Notes: generated by a model from the sequence alone, not told the origin. DNA of 10,570 bases from Clostridiales bacterium (GCA_019416395.1 DXXH01000031.1:13316-23885), one strand, 5' to 3'; counted from the stretch's first letter, positions 1 to 6,261 are shown. Made by a program: numbers and translations.

Positions 1-105
1 GATGTACATAGGCAGCAAAGGAAGAACGCAAGGGGAGAAAAAACTTAAAAGCCCTTGTAGGAATACGGTCATGACAGGCAGACTGGTTTCGATGGAAAAG
101 CCCAT
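1..105 (-). CDS. ccdA: CcdA-like cytochrome c biogenesis / thiol-disulfide transporter, N-terminal fragment
   Basis: The minus strand from 105 down to the window edge encodes 35 codons without a stop, starting ATG. The peptide begins MGFSIETSLPVM and continues into a hydrophobic first membrane segment with the motif FFSPCVLPLLP at residues 22-32. This is the signature of CcdA and the DsbD central domain, where the Cys (C26 here) is the first of the two redox cysteines that carry reducing equivalents from cytoplasmic thioredoxin across the membrane. An AGGAGAG ribosome binding site at 113-119 and a plausible promoter further upstream support this start. The rest of the gene, including the second cysteine, is outside the window. 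In anaerobes such proteins often serve extracellular thioredoxin-like (TlpA) partners rather than cytochrome c maturation; that role is inferred, not seen. The gene is divergent from the DUF3783-yaaA operon. Confidence 0.85.
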   Translation of the reverse strand, partial: MGFSIETSLPVMTVFLQGLLSFFSPCVLPLLPMYI

Positions 106-143
106 AAAATATCTCTCCTGACTAAATAACTTTTGTATGGTTA

Positions 144-172
144 ACTTTATAGGAAGGCGTGTAAAAAGTCAA
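144..172 (-). promoter_or_regulatory. Putative sigma-A promoter of the ccdA-like gene
   Basis: Read on the minus strand, TTGACT (172-167) is followed after 17 bp by TAAAGT (149-144). An overlapping TATAAA lies at 151-146, with 15-bp spacing. Transcription would begin near 137, giving a leader of about 30 nt before the ATG at 105. The -35 is one base from consensus; the -10 is weaker. Confidence 0.5.
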
Positions 173-200
173 GAATTATTTTTATATTTTCTGAAAAAGC

Positions 201-230
201 TTGCCAAACCTGGAAAAAGAGTGTTACACT
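201..230 (+). promoter_or_regulatory. Putative extended -10 promoter of the DUF3783-yaaA operon
   Basis: TTGCCA (201-206, five of six matches to TTGACA) is followed after 18 bp by TACACT (225-230). A TGT immediately upstream (222-224) makes an extended -10. The predicted transcription start near 237 lies upstream of the TTG start at 269. It also lies downstream of an in-frame ATG at 137, which argues against that longer reading frame. Confidence 0.6.
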
Positions 231-232
231 CT
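218..232. promoter_or_regulatory. Perfect 7-1-7 palindrome over the -10: candidate operator
   Basis: AGAGTGT-T-ACACTCT is a perfect 7-bp inverted repeat with a single central base. It covers the whole -10 hexamer (225-230) of the promoter reading into DUF3783-yaaA. Its position would let a dimeric repressor exclude RNA polymerase. The 7-1-7 spacing is the architecture of Fur/PerR/Zur boxes, but the bases do not match the AT-rich consensus of any of these, so the regulator is unidentified. It lies upstream of the predicted transcription start and so should not act as an RNA hairpin. Confidence 0.5.
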
Positions 233-268
233 AAAAGAAAAATATCTTGGAAAAAGAGAGGGATTTAT

Positions 269-664
269 TTGATTCCAACTGTTTTGCTTTACAATTTGGA
301 AAATGATAAAGGGCGCAAAATCAAGACACTTTGCTTAACTTTAAAACTTCGGGCCCGTTCGGTGGCCTCTGAAGAGTTTGGCCAGACGTTGAATAGTGTG
401 TTGGGACTTTCCCCCAAGCAGGAGTCTCCAGAGGAAGGTCAGACCTTTACCGACGAATTGCTGGTGATGGCAGGATTGTCTTCCCAGCAGATGAACAGCT
501 TGCTTCAAGGATTCCGCCGAAAGAAAATCCCGCCGGTTGGGTTAAAAGCAGTGCTTACCGCCACAAATGGGGCGTGGAACGCTTTTCAGCTGCGGGAAGA
601 GCTTTCCGCCGAACATGAGGCGATGCTCCGGGGGGAGAATCTTCACGAAGGGAGACCGCTGTGA
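269..664 (+). CDS. DUF3783 domain-containing protein
   Basis: This is a 131-residue soluble protein of unknown function. An N-terminal strand region reads VLLYNLENDKGRKIK (residues 5-19). It is followed by a variable acidic linker (about 48-58) and a conserved C-terminal half with FTDELLVMAGL (60-70) and GLKAVLTATNGAW (91-103), ending in a helix rich in Glu. This pattern matches PF12646 (DUF3783) as I remember it; no search was run. The reading frame is open back to an ATG at 137, but I chose TTG at 269. GAGAGGGA (256-263) sits 5 nt upstream of it, the likely promoter lies between the two starts, and the family's conserved N-terminus begins there. The stop codon overlaps the GTG start of yaaA by 4 bp, so the two are probably translationally coupled. 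Confidence 0.8.
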   Translation: MIPTVLLYNLENDKGRKIKTLCLTLKLRARSVASEEFGQTLNSVLGLSPKQESPEEGQTFTDELLVMAGLSSQQMNSLLQGFRRKKIPPVGLKAVLTATNGAWNAFQLREELSAEHEAMLRGENLHEGRPL

Positions 665-1443
665 AACTGTTGATTTCTCCGGCTAAGAAAATGCGGGTGG
701 AACGTGATTTCTTACCGCCGGAAACCCAGCCGGTTTTGTTGGAACGTTCCACTCAGCTGTTAGCCTATTTGCGGACGCTTTCCCTGACGGAGCTGCAAAA
801 GCTTTTGGCCTGCAATGAAACTTTGGCGCAAGATGCGTACGATAATTTCCAGGCCATGTGTTTGGAACAGGGAGAAACCCCGGCTGTGTTTGCCTATGAT
901 GGAATCCAATACAAGTACATGGCGCCGGGTCTGTTTACCCAGAACCAGTTGGATTATATCCGGGATCATTTGCGGATCCTTTCCGGATTTTACGGTGTGC
1001 TGCGTCCTTTTGACGGGGTAAGTCCTTACCGGTTGGAGATGCAGGCGAAAGTAAAGATTGGTTTTTGCCAAAACCTCTACCAATTTTGGGGTGATTCCCT
1101 GGGAGAATCCCTGCTGCATGAGGATCCTGTGCTGGTCAATCTTGCCTCGGAAGAGTACGCCAAAGGGGTGAGGCCATATGTAAAAGGCAAGGCCCGGTTT
1201 GTCACCTGTGTGTTTGGAGAGAAAACCCAACCAGGAAAATTTGTAGAGAAAGGCGTTTATGTCAAAATGGCCAGAGGAGAAATGGTGCGGTTTGCTGCGG
1301 AACATTCGGTGGAAACGCCGGAAGAACTGCAGGAGTTTGACCGTTTGGGGTATCAGTTTGCGCCGGAATTTTCCCAAGCGGACACCTATGTGTTTTGCAG
1401 GAAGCCGGCTAAACCTGGAACGAGGTTCAGTAAGAAGGCTTAA
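661..1443 (+). CDS. yaaA: Peroxide stress protein YaaA (UPF0246/DUF328)
   Basis: A 260-residue cytoplasmic protein, close to the family's usual 250-260. Family motifs are LISPAKK (4-10), YDGIQY (79-84), LSGFYGVLRPFDG (107-119), SPYRLEM (121-127) and NLASEEY (160-166). In E. coli, YaaA belongs to the OxyR regulon, limits intracellular free iron during hydrogen peroxide stress and binds DNA; the biochemical mechanism is not settled. The start is GTG at 661, preceded by GAAGGGAG (647-654) and overlapping the DUF3783 stop (GTGA junction). It is therefore the second gene of a two-gene operon. The next plus-strand gene is 238 bp away and looks independent. The last residues (about 248-260) are basic and probably variable. 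Confidence 0.93.
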   Translation: MKLLISPAKKMRVERDFLPPETQPVLLERSTQLLAYLRTLSLTELQKLLACNETLAQDAYDNFQAMCLEQGETPAVFAYDGIQYKYMAPGLFTQNQLDYIRDHLRILSGFYGVLRPFDGVSPYRLEMQAKVKIGFCQNLYQFWGDSLGESLLHEDPVLVNLASEEYAKGVRPYVKGKARFVTCVFGEKTQPGKFVEKGVYVKMARGEMVRFAAEHSVETPEELQEFDRLGYQFAPEFSQADTYVFCRKPAKPGTRFSKKA

Positions 1444-1569
1444 GAATCGTGTCCGTGACCAGGAGAAGCTCCTTTTACCGTCCGATCTTTGGTCTGTTGC
1501 CCGCATTGGTGGCACTCTTACACCCACTTATCGAAGGCCATTCTATCGTCCAATCGATTTGGTACAGTG

Positions 1570-1610
1570 ACAAAATTCAGGTAGTGTAAAGGTTGTCGTT
1601 AGAATTTTGT
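1570..1610. repeat. 9-bp perfect inverted repeat with 23-bp spacer
   Basis: ACAAAATTC (1570-1578) and GAATTTTGT (1602-1610) are exact reverse complements. The right arm covers the -35 position of the only -10-like element upstream of mtgA. A competing pairing, GACAA (1569-1573) with TTGTC (1593-1597), uses part of the same left arm. No T-run follows, so it is not a standard terminator. It could be an operator pair or, if transcribed, a leader structure. Confidence 0.4.
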
Positions 1611-1620
1611 AAGGCATAGC

Positions 1621-1629
1621 TGGTAAGAT
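1621..1629 (+). promoter_or_regulatory. Candidate extended -10 for mtgA
   Basis: TGG-TAAGAT forms an extended -10 (TGn plus four of six bases of TATAAT). No good -35 is found; AGAATT at 1601-1606 is poor. Transcription would start near 1636 and give a leader of about 46 nt. Another TGG-TACAGT at 1560-1568 is an alternative. Confidence 0.3.
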
Positions 1630-1634
1630 ACAAC

Positions 1635-1681
1635 CATGGAAAAGGAACGCCGGGTTGCCCGGCATGGAGAAAGGAACAGCT
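1635..1681 (+). promoter_or_regulatory. mtgA leader: GC hairpin between duplicated ATG/ribosome-binding-site motifs
   Basis: CATGGAAAAGGAAC (1635-1648) and CATGGAGAAAGGAAC (1663-1677) are near-identical direct repeats. They flank a perfect hairpin, GCCGGG-TTG-CCCGGC (1649-1663). The second copy contains AAAGGAA (1670-1676), which serves the ATG at 1682. The first copy carries the same purine block with no suitable start in the mtgA frame at normal spacing other than the loop TTG at 1655. Confidence 0.4.
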
Positions 1682-2386
1682 ATGCGAGTATTGCGGATTG
1701 TGCGGAATGTGGTTCTACTGGTGTTTGCTCTGTGTATGTGTTTGGTTTTGGCCTTGCTGTATATGGGGTGGCGCATGTATACCCAGGCGCTGGAAACGAT
1801 GCCTCTGGATCAAAAGGTCAAGCAGGTACAGTCCCAGGAAAGCTACACCACTTTTGGGGAGCTTCCGGAAACCTACGTGGACGCTGTTTTGGCCGCGGAA
1901 GACCACAGGTTCTACGATCATAACGGCATCGATTTGATCGCCATTGGCCGCGCGGTGGTAAATGACATAAAAGCCATGTCCTTTGTGGAAGGCGGCAGCA
2001 CGATCACCCAGCAGCTGGCGAAAAACCTGTATTTTACCCAGGAGAAAGAGCTGAGCCGGAAAATAGCGGAAGTGTTCATGGCGTTTCATTTGGAAGCCAA
2101 CTATTCCAAAGATGAGATTTTGGAGTTGTATGTGAACAGCATTTATTTCGGAAACGGCTGCTATGACGTGGCTTCCGCCAGCCGTTCCTATTTCGGAGTG
2201 GAACCCTCGCAGATGAACGAGAATCAGTGTACGCTGCTAGCCGGGATTCCCAATGCGCCCTCGGTATATGACTTGACGCAGAACCCCGATTTAGCCGTGC
2301 AACGTCAGCGGCAGGTGGTCAGTTTGATGGTAAAGTACCAATATCTTACTGCCACGGAAGCCACCGCGATTGTACCTGAGTCGTAA
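1682..2386 (+). CDS. mtgA: Monofunctional peptidoglycan glycosyltransferase (GT51)
   Basis: A 234-residue protein with one N-terminal membrane anchor (about residues 8-30) and an extracellular GT51 domain. It polymerises lipid II into glycan strands for the cell wall. Family motifs are all present: AAEDHRFYDHNGID (71-84) with catalytic Glu73, GGSTITQQLAKN (104-115), RKIAEVF (126-132) with the second Glu130, and DEILELYVNSIYFG (144-157). It stops after the glycosyltransferase domain (AGIPNAPSVY near 187-196), so there is no transpeptidase domain, unlike class A PBPs. The length is normal for a monofunctional enzyme. I chose ATG 1682 because AAAGGAA lies 5 nt upstream. TTG 1655 is in frame but sits in a hairpin loop. 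The gene appears to be alone; the araC-type gene begins 82 bp downstream. Confidence 0.92.
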   Translation: MRVLRIVRNVVLLVFALCMCLVLALLYMGWRMYTQALETMPLDQKVKQVQSQESYTTFGELPETYVDAVLAAEDHRFYDHNGIDLIAIGRAVVNDIKAMSFVEGGSTITQQLAKNLYFTQEKELSRKIAEVFMAFHLEANYSKDEILELYVNSIYFGNGCYDVASASRSYFGVEPSQMNENQCTLLAGIPNAPSVYDLTQNPDLAVQRQRQVVSLMVKYQYLTATEATAIVPES

Positions 2387-2393
2387 AGAGTGA

Positions 2394-2417
2394 ACCGGGC
2401 CGGAGATAAGGTCCGGT
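2394..2417 (+). terminator. Strong hairpin without U-tract downstream of mtgA
   Basis: ACCGGGCC (2394-2401) pairs with GGTCCGGT (2410-2417), eight pairs including one G-U, around the loop GGAGATAA. It begins 8 nt after the mtgA stop. The downstream sequence GGTTTGGG lacks a T-run, so termination would be weak. It may instead protect the mRNA 3' end. No clear promoter for the next gene is visible between 2418 and 2468. Confidence 0.35.
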
Positions 2418-2468
2418 GGTTTGGGAAGACTTCTATGAACGGGAAAACACAGGGAAGAAGGGAAAAGT

Positions 2469-3443
2469 TTGCGGGAAGATCTGATGCGGGAACTCCGTCG
2501 TGTAACGGAAGAGGAAGAAAAACTGCTTGCGGGAGGCCAGGTGGACCGAAGCCTGTACAGTTCGGGAGGCGGGTTCCAGATTGACAGCGAAAAGCTGCTG
2601 ACGAAAGGCAAGTTGATCACTGTGCGGCCCCACACCAGGTTTGCGGCTTTTCCCATGCACAGCCACAATTACGTGGAGATCATGTACATGTGTTCCGGAA
2701 AGACGGTTCACCGGATTGAAGGACAGCCGCCATTGACCCTTGGGGAAGGGGAACTGCTGTTTTTGAACCAGAACGCTTCCCACAGTGTGGAACGGGCGGA
2801 AGAAGGTGACGTTGGGGTAAATTTCATTGTGTTGCCCCAGTTTTTTGACTACGCACTGACTTTGATCGGGACAGACAATGTGCTGGGCAAGTTCCTGCTC
2901 AGTGGGCTGCGTCAGAGCGGCGGGGAAATGAGCTGTTTGCACTTCCGGGTGGCCCATGTTCCCACCGTGCAGAATCTGGTGGAAAATCTGGTGTGGGGAC
3001 TGGTGAATCCCCAGCCCAACGCTCGCAGGATCAACCAAGCGACAATGGGATTGCTGTTGTTGCAGCTTCTCAATTATACCGGGGATTTGGAAGCGGCTTC
3101 CGGAAATGGGGCAGTGTTGGCGGCACTGCGTGAGATCGAAGAAAATTACCGCTTTGCAGATTTGACCCGTCTGGCAAAAGAGCTTCATGTATCGCTGCCT
3201 TATTTGAGTGCCGCGGTACGCAAGGCCACAGGCCATACCTTTAAAGATTTGCTTTTGGAAAAGCGGTTGTCGAAAGCGGCCCAACTACTGAAAGAGACCC
3301 GCCTGACCACACAGGATATTATTTTGGCAGTAGGCTATGAAAACACCAGCTATTTTTACAGAGTGTTCCGAGACCGTTTTGGGGTTACCCCCAAGGATTA
3401 CCGAAAGACTTTGGGAGATAGGCTGTTGCAGCAGGGGCAGTGA
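2469..3443 (+). CDS. AraC family transcriptional regulator, probably of the rhamnose operon
   Basis: A 324-residue regulator. The N-terminal cupin-like sensing domain (about 45-130) carries MHSHNYVEIMYMCSG (63-77) and GEGELLFLNQNASHS (92-106). The C-terminal AraC DNA-binding domain (about 218-315) has two helix-turn-helix units, DLTRLAKELHVSLPYLSAAV (231-250) and TQDIILAVGYENTSYFYRVF (281-300), and the family ending FGVTPKDYR (304-312). It sits directly before rhaBAD on the same strand, so activation of that operon by L-rhamnose is the simplest role; this is inferred from context, and orthology to E. coli RhaR or RhaS is not claimed. The start is uncertain: TTG 2469 has AAGGGA (2458-2463) 5 nt upstream, while ATG 2484 has GGGA (2473-2476) 7 nt upstream and would give 319 residues. 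An in-frame stop at 2436-2438 rules out longer forms. Confidence 0.88.
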   Translation: MREDLMRELRRVTEEEEKLLAGGQVDRSLYSSGGGFQIDSEKLLTKGKLITVRPHTRFAAFPMHSHNYVEIMYMCSGKTVHRIEGQPPLTLGEGELLFLNQNASHSVERAEEGDVGVNFIVLPQFFDYALTLIGTDNVLGKFLLSGLRQSGGEMSCLHFRVAHVPTVQNLVENLVWGLVNPQPNARRINQATMGLLLLQLLNYTGDLEAASGNGAVLAALREIEENYRFADLTRLAKELHVSLPYLSAAVRKATGHTFKDLLLEKRLSKAAQLLKETRLTTQDIILAVGYENTSYFYRVFRDRFGVTPKDYRKTLGDRLLQQGQ

Positions 3444-3468
3444 AAGGCAGCTGAACAAACATAAAGTG

Positions 3469-3506
3469 AGGACGTATTTTCTCAAAAATACGTCCTTCTT
3501 TTTTTT
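3469..3506 (+). terminator. Intrinsic terminator after the araC-type gene
   Basis: AGGACGTATTTT (3469-3480) pairs perfectly over 12 bp with AAAATACGTCCT (3485-3496) around the loop CTCA. It is followed by a T-rich tract to 3506. It begins 25 nt after the regulator stop and ends only 42 bp before rhaB, so it isolates the regulator from the catabolic genes unless read-through is controlled. Confidence 0.9.
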
Positions 3507-3548
3507 CGTTATCCGGGGTATGCTGGGAACAAGAAAGGGGGAGAGAGC
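3507..3548 (+). promoter_or_regulatory. Short rhaB upstream region with a possible -10
   Basis: Only 42 bp separate the terminator T-tract from rhaB. TATGCT (3519-3524, four of six) could be a -10. The matching -35 position would fall inside the terminator T-tract and has no TTGACA-like sequence, which fits an activator-dependent promoter. The ribosome binding site for rhaB is the GGGGGAGAG stretch ending at about 3545. Confidence 0.3.
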
Positions 3549-4973
3549 ATGAAGCGGTACTACTTGGCGGTGGATATTGGAGCTTCGTCCGGACGGCATA
3601 TTTTGGGCTGGGTAGAAGAGGGAAAACTGCGTTTGGAAGAGATCTACCGTTTTGAAAATAAGCTTGTCCGAAGGAATGGGCATCTCTGTTGGGATATAGA
3701 GGGGTTGTACCAAGAAGTGCTGCAGGGATTGAAGCTGTGTGGGGAACTTTCCAAAATTCCGGTCAGTGTGGGGATTGATACCTGGGCTGTGGACTATGCC
3801 CTGTTAGACAGAGCGGGAAATCTTTTGGGAGACGCTGTAGCCTATCGTGACAGCAGGACCCAGGGAATGGATCAATTCGTGGAAAGTGTGGTACCTATCA
3901 GGGAGTTGTACGCCCGTACGGGGATTCAAAAGCAGGAGTTTAACACGATTTACCAGCTTATGGCAGTCAAACGCTGTCAGCCGGAGCTTTTGGAGCAAGC
4001 CCAGCGACTTTTGATGATCCCCGAATATTTGACGTTCCGGCTGACAGGCAAACAGGAAAACGAGTATACCAACGCCACCACAACGGGATTGGTAAATGCC
4101 CGGACGAAAACCTGGGATTGGGAACTGCTGGACAGACTGGGGTATCCCAGAAGATTGTTTGGAGAGCTGCGCCAACCGGGATTTCCAGTAGGAGAGTTTG
4201 CGGCAGACGTAAAAACCCAAGTGGGATTTGATTGCCAGGTGGTGTTTCCGGCCACCCATGATACGGGCTCGGCGTTTTTAGCAGTTCCGGCCAAAGAAGG
4301 GGGCGTCTATCTATCCAGTGGAACCTGGAGCCTTTTGGGTACAGAGCTTGTCGAACCAGTCACTACAGAGGAAAGCCTGACCCATAACTTTACCAATGAG
4401 GGTGGGTACCAGTACAGGTTTCGGTATCTCAAAAATATTATGGGTCTCTGGATTCTGCAATCCCTGCGAAAGGAGTGGGGAAATATTTCTTTCACGCAAT
4501 TGGAAAAGGAAGCCCGGGGAGCGGAAGGGTTTTCCTCGCGAATTGATGTCAATGACAAACGGCTTTTGGCACCGGAAAATATGGGCAAGGCCATTGAATC
4601 CCTGTGTGTGGAAACAGGACAGCCAGTGCCGGAAACTTTGGGGGAATTAGCCAGCTGTGTGTACGGCAGTCTAGCTCAGAGTTACGCTTTGGCCATCCAG
4701 GAACTTTCGAAACTGACCGGTAGGGATTATACAGCCGTAAATATTGTAGGCGGGGGAAGCCAGGACCGGTATTTGAACCAGCTCACCGCCAATGCGGTGG
4801 GACTGCCTGTTTACGCCGGACCTACAGAGGGTACGGCTTTGGGAAACTTGATGGTGCAGATGCTGGCCAATGGGGAATTTCCTGACTTGCCGTCGATTCG
4901 AAAAGGGGAGCGGCAAAGCTTTTCCATTGTGGAGTATTGGCCGGAAGACAGATCATCGGGAAAAGGAAAGTAA
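3549..4973 (+). CDS. rhaB: Rhamnulokinase RhaB
   Basis: A 474-residue FGGY-family sugar kinase that phosphorylates L-rhamnulose to L-rhamnulose 1-phosphate with ATP in the cytoplasm. The first ATP-binding motif is AVDIGASSGR (7-16). A substrate region, SVGIDTWAVDYALLD, lies near 74-88. The catalytic Asp is in HDTGSA (D238). The adenosine motif VGGGSQDRYLNQLTANA starts near 400. The DIGASSGR and GIDTWAVDYAL motifs are specific to rhamnulokinases within the FGGY family. The length is slightly below the E. coli enzyme (489). ATG 3549 follows the purine block AAAGGGGGAGAG. It is the first gene of rhaB-rhaA-rhaD, in the same order as E. coli rhaBAD, with 18 bp to rhaA. Confidence 0.96.
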   Translation: MKRYYLAVDIGASSGRHILGWVEEGKLRLEEIYRFENKLVRRNGHLCWDIEGLYQEVLQGLKLCGELSKIPVSVGIDTWAVDYALLDRAGNLLGDAVAYRDSRTQGMDQFVESVVPIRELYARTGIQKQEFNTIYQLMAVKRCQPELLEQAQRLLMIPEYLTFRLTGKQENEYTNATTTGLVNARTKTWDWELLDRLGYPRRLFGELRQPGFPVGEFAADVKTQVGFDCQVVFPATHDTGSAFLAVPAKEGGVYLSSGTWSLLGTELVEPVTTEESLTHNFTNEGGYQYRFRYLKNIMGLWILQSLRKEWGNISFTQLEKEARGAEGFSSRIDVNDKRLLAPENMGKAIESLCVETGQPVPETLGELASCVYGSLAQSYALAIQELSKLTGRDYTAVNIVGGGSQDRYLNQLTANAVGLPVYAGPTEGTALGNLMVQMLANGEFPDLPSIRKGERQSFSIVEYWPEDRSSGKGK

Positions 4974-4991
4974 AGAAAGGAAGGGTTTGTT

Positions 4992-6242
4992 TTGAGTCAA
5001 TCGTATGAAAGCGCGAAAAAGCGGTATGAGGAATGGGGCATCGACGTGGAAAGTGCCCTTCAAAAGCTGGGAGAGATTCCGATCAGTATCCATTGTTGGC
5101 AGGGCGATGACGTGATTGGACTGGAAGGAACAGGACGGGCGTTGTCGGGCGGTATTCAGACAACCGGAAATTATCCGGGGCGGGCCAGAAATTTTGCGGA
5201 ACTTACTCGGGATTTCCAAAAGGCGGTGAACCTGATACCTGGGAAAAAGCGCATCAGTTTGCATGCCAGCTACGCTGTTTTTGAAGATGGCGCCCAGGTG
5301 GATCGGGATCAGCTGCAACCCATTCACTTTGCAAAATGGGTGGATTTTGCAAAAGAGAACGGCTTGGGTATTGATTTCAACCCCACATTTTTCAGCCACC
5401 CCATAGTGAAGGACAATCTGACTCTTTCCTCTCCAGACGAGGAAGTTCGTCAGTTTTGGGTGCGTCATGGGATCCAATGCCGGAGAATCGCCTCGTATAT
5501 CGGGGAGGAACTCCAGAATCCTGTGTTGTGCAATGTGTGGATTCCAGACGGCTATAAAGATGTGCCGGCTGACCGTTTGGGCCCCCGGCTTCGGTTGAAA
5601 CAGAGCTTGGACGAGATCTTTCAGGAAAAGCTTCCCTATGTCATTGACTGTGTGGAGAGTAAGGTGTTTGGAATCGGCATGGAGGCCTACACTGTGGGAT
5701 CTTCGGAATTTTACATCAGCTACGCCGCCAGCCACCCGGGAGTGTACAATTTGCTGGATAATGGCCATTATCACCCAACGGAAATGGTCAGTGATAAAAT
5801 TCCAAGTCTGTTGGCGTTTTTTGATAAAGTGCCTCTTCATGTGACACGTCCCGTCCGATGGGACAGCGACCATGTGGTGTTGTATGAGGACGAAGTGAAG
5901 GAAATCGCCAAAGAGATTGTGCGCAATGACGCTTTGGAACAGGTGTTGATCGGGCTGGACTTCTTCGACGCATCCATCAACCGGATCGCAGCCTGGGTAG
6001 TGGGGACCAGGAGTATGGAAAAGGCACTTCTTTTTGCCTTGCTTCAGCCTTGGAAAAGGCTGAGGGAATTGCAGGATTCCTGTCAGTTTACAGATCTGAT
6101 GGTCTTAAATGAAGAAATCAAAACCATGCCCTTTGGGGATATTTGGGAGCACTATTGCGAAATCCAGGGAGTACCTGGCGGAAAAGAATGGTATGATGCA
6201 GTGGCTCAGTACGAGCGGGAAGTGTTATCCCAGCGGAATTGA
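4992..6242 (+). CDS. rhaA: L-rhamnose isomerase RhaA
   Basis: A 416-residue metal-dependent (Mn2+) isomerase converting L-rhamnose to L-rhamnulose, of near-standard length for the family (about 418). Motifs include SIHCWQGDDV (32-41), the metal-site segment IGMEAYTVGSSEFY (228-241), LDNGHYHPTE (255-264), HVTRPVRWDSDHVVLY (near 284-299) and the strongly conserved GLDFFDASINRIAAWVVGTR (near 323-342). The start is TTG at 4992, preceded by AAGGAAGGG (4977-4985) at 6-nt spacing; no ATG is nearby in frame at its N-terminus. It lies 18 bp after rhaB and 19 bp before rhaD, clearly one transcription unit. The E. coli enzyme reads GSHEF where this one reads GSSEF (comparison from memory); the effect is unknown. 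Confidence 0.96.
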   Translation: MSQSYESAKKRYEEWGIDVESALQKLGEIPISIHCWQGDDVIGLEGTGRALSGGIQTTGNYPGRARNFAELTRDFQKAVNLIPGKKRISLHASYAVFEDGAQVDRDQLQPIHFAKWVDFAKENGLGIDFNPTFFSHPIVKDNLTLSSPDEEVRQFWVRHGIQCRRIASYIGEELQNPVLCNVWIPDGYKDVPADRLGPRLRLKQSLDEIFQEKLPYVIDCVESKVFGIGMEAYTVGSSEFYISYAASHPGVYNLLDNGHYHPTEMVSDKIPSLLAFFDKVPLHVTRPVRWDSDHVVLYEDEVKEIAKEIVRNDALEQVLIGLDFFDASINRIAAWVVGTRSMEKALLFALLQPWKRLRELQDSCQFTDLMVLNEEIKTMPFGDIWEHYCEIQGVPGGKEWYDAVAQYEREVLSQRN

Positions 6243-6261
6243 GGAAAGGAGCGGGAAAGTC

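Larger units (their letters stand above)
1444..1681. other. Intergenic region yaaA-mtgA
   Basis: This stretch has no credible gene. It contains a short hairpin, AGGAG-AAG-CTCCT followed by TTT (1461-1476), which would be a weak terminator for yaaA at best. A long-range pairing GACCA/TGGTC (1457-1461 with 1490-1494) encloses it. Further along are a 9-bp inverted repeat (1570-1610), a weak extended -10 (1621-1629) and a GC-rich hairpin (1649-1663) just before the glycosyltransferase. No tRNA T-loop sequence is present. Confidence 0.6.

Noticed and set aside
760..1527. 255-codon minus-strand frame opposite yaaA
   Set aside because: It lies wholly opposite a well-supported yaaA, has low-complexity basic sequence and no recognisable motif; it is a shadow.
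1495..1535. Possible tRNA on the minus strand
   Set aside because: The reverse-strand reading resembles peptides often produced from tRNA 3' ends, but there is no TTCRA T-loop and no matching acceptor or anticodon stem.
1636..1923. 95-codon plus frame overlapping the mtgA start
   Set aside because: It lies out of frame across conserved GT51 coding sequence and has no usable ribosome binding site.
2390..2584. 64-codon plus frame before the AraC-type gene
   Set aside because: It starts in the mtgA downstream hairpin, overlaps the regulator out of frame and has no family features.
2433..3284. 283-codon minus-strand frame opposite the AraC-type gene
   Set aside because: No family signature, and the plus strand encodes a clear AraC regulator with both helix-turn-helix units.
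4953..5873. 306-codon minus-strand frame opposite rhaA
   Set aside because: rhaA is unambiguous on the plus strand; the opposite frame is open only because of codon bias.
6109..6261. N-terminal extension of RhaD into rhaA
   Set aside because: The extension overlaps rhaA out of frame; ATG 6262 has a ribosome binding site and gives residue numbering identical to E. coli RhaD.
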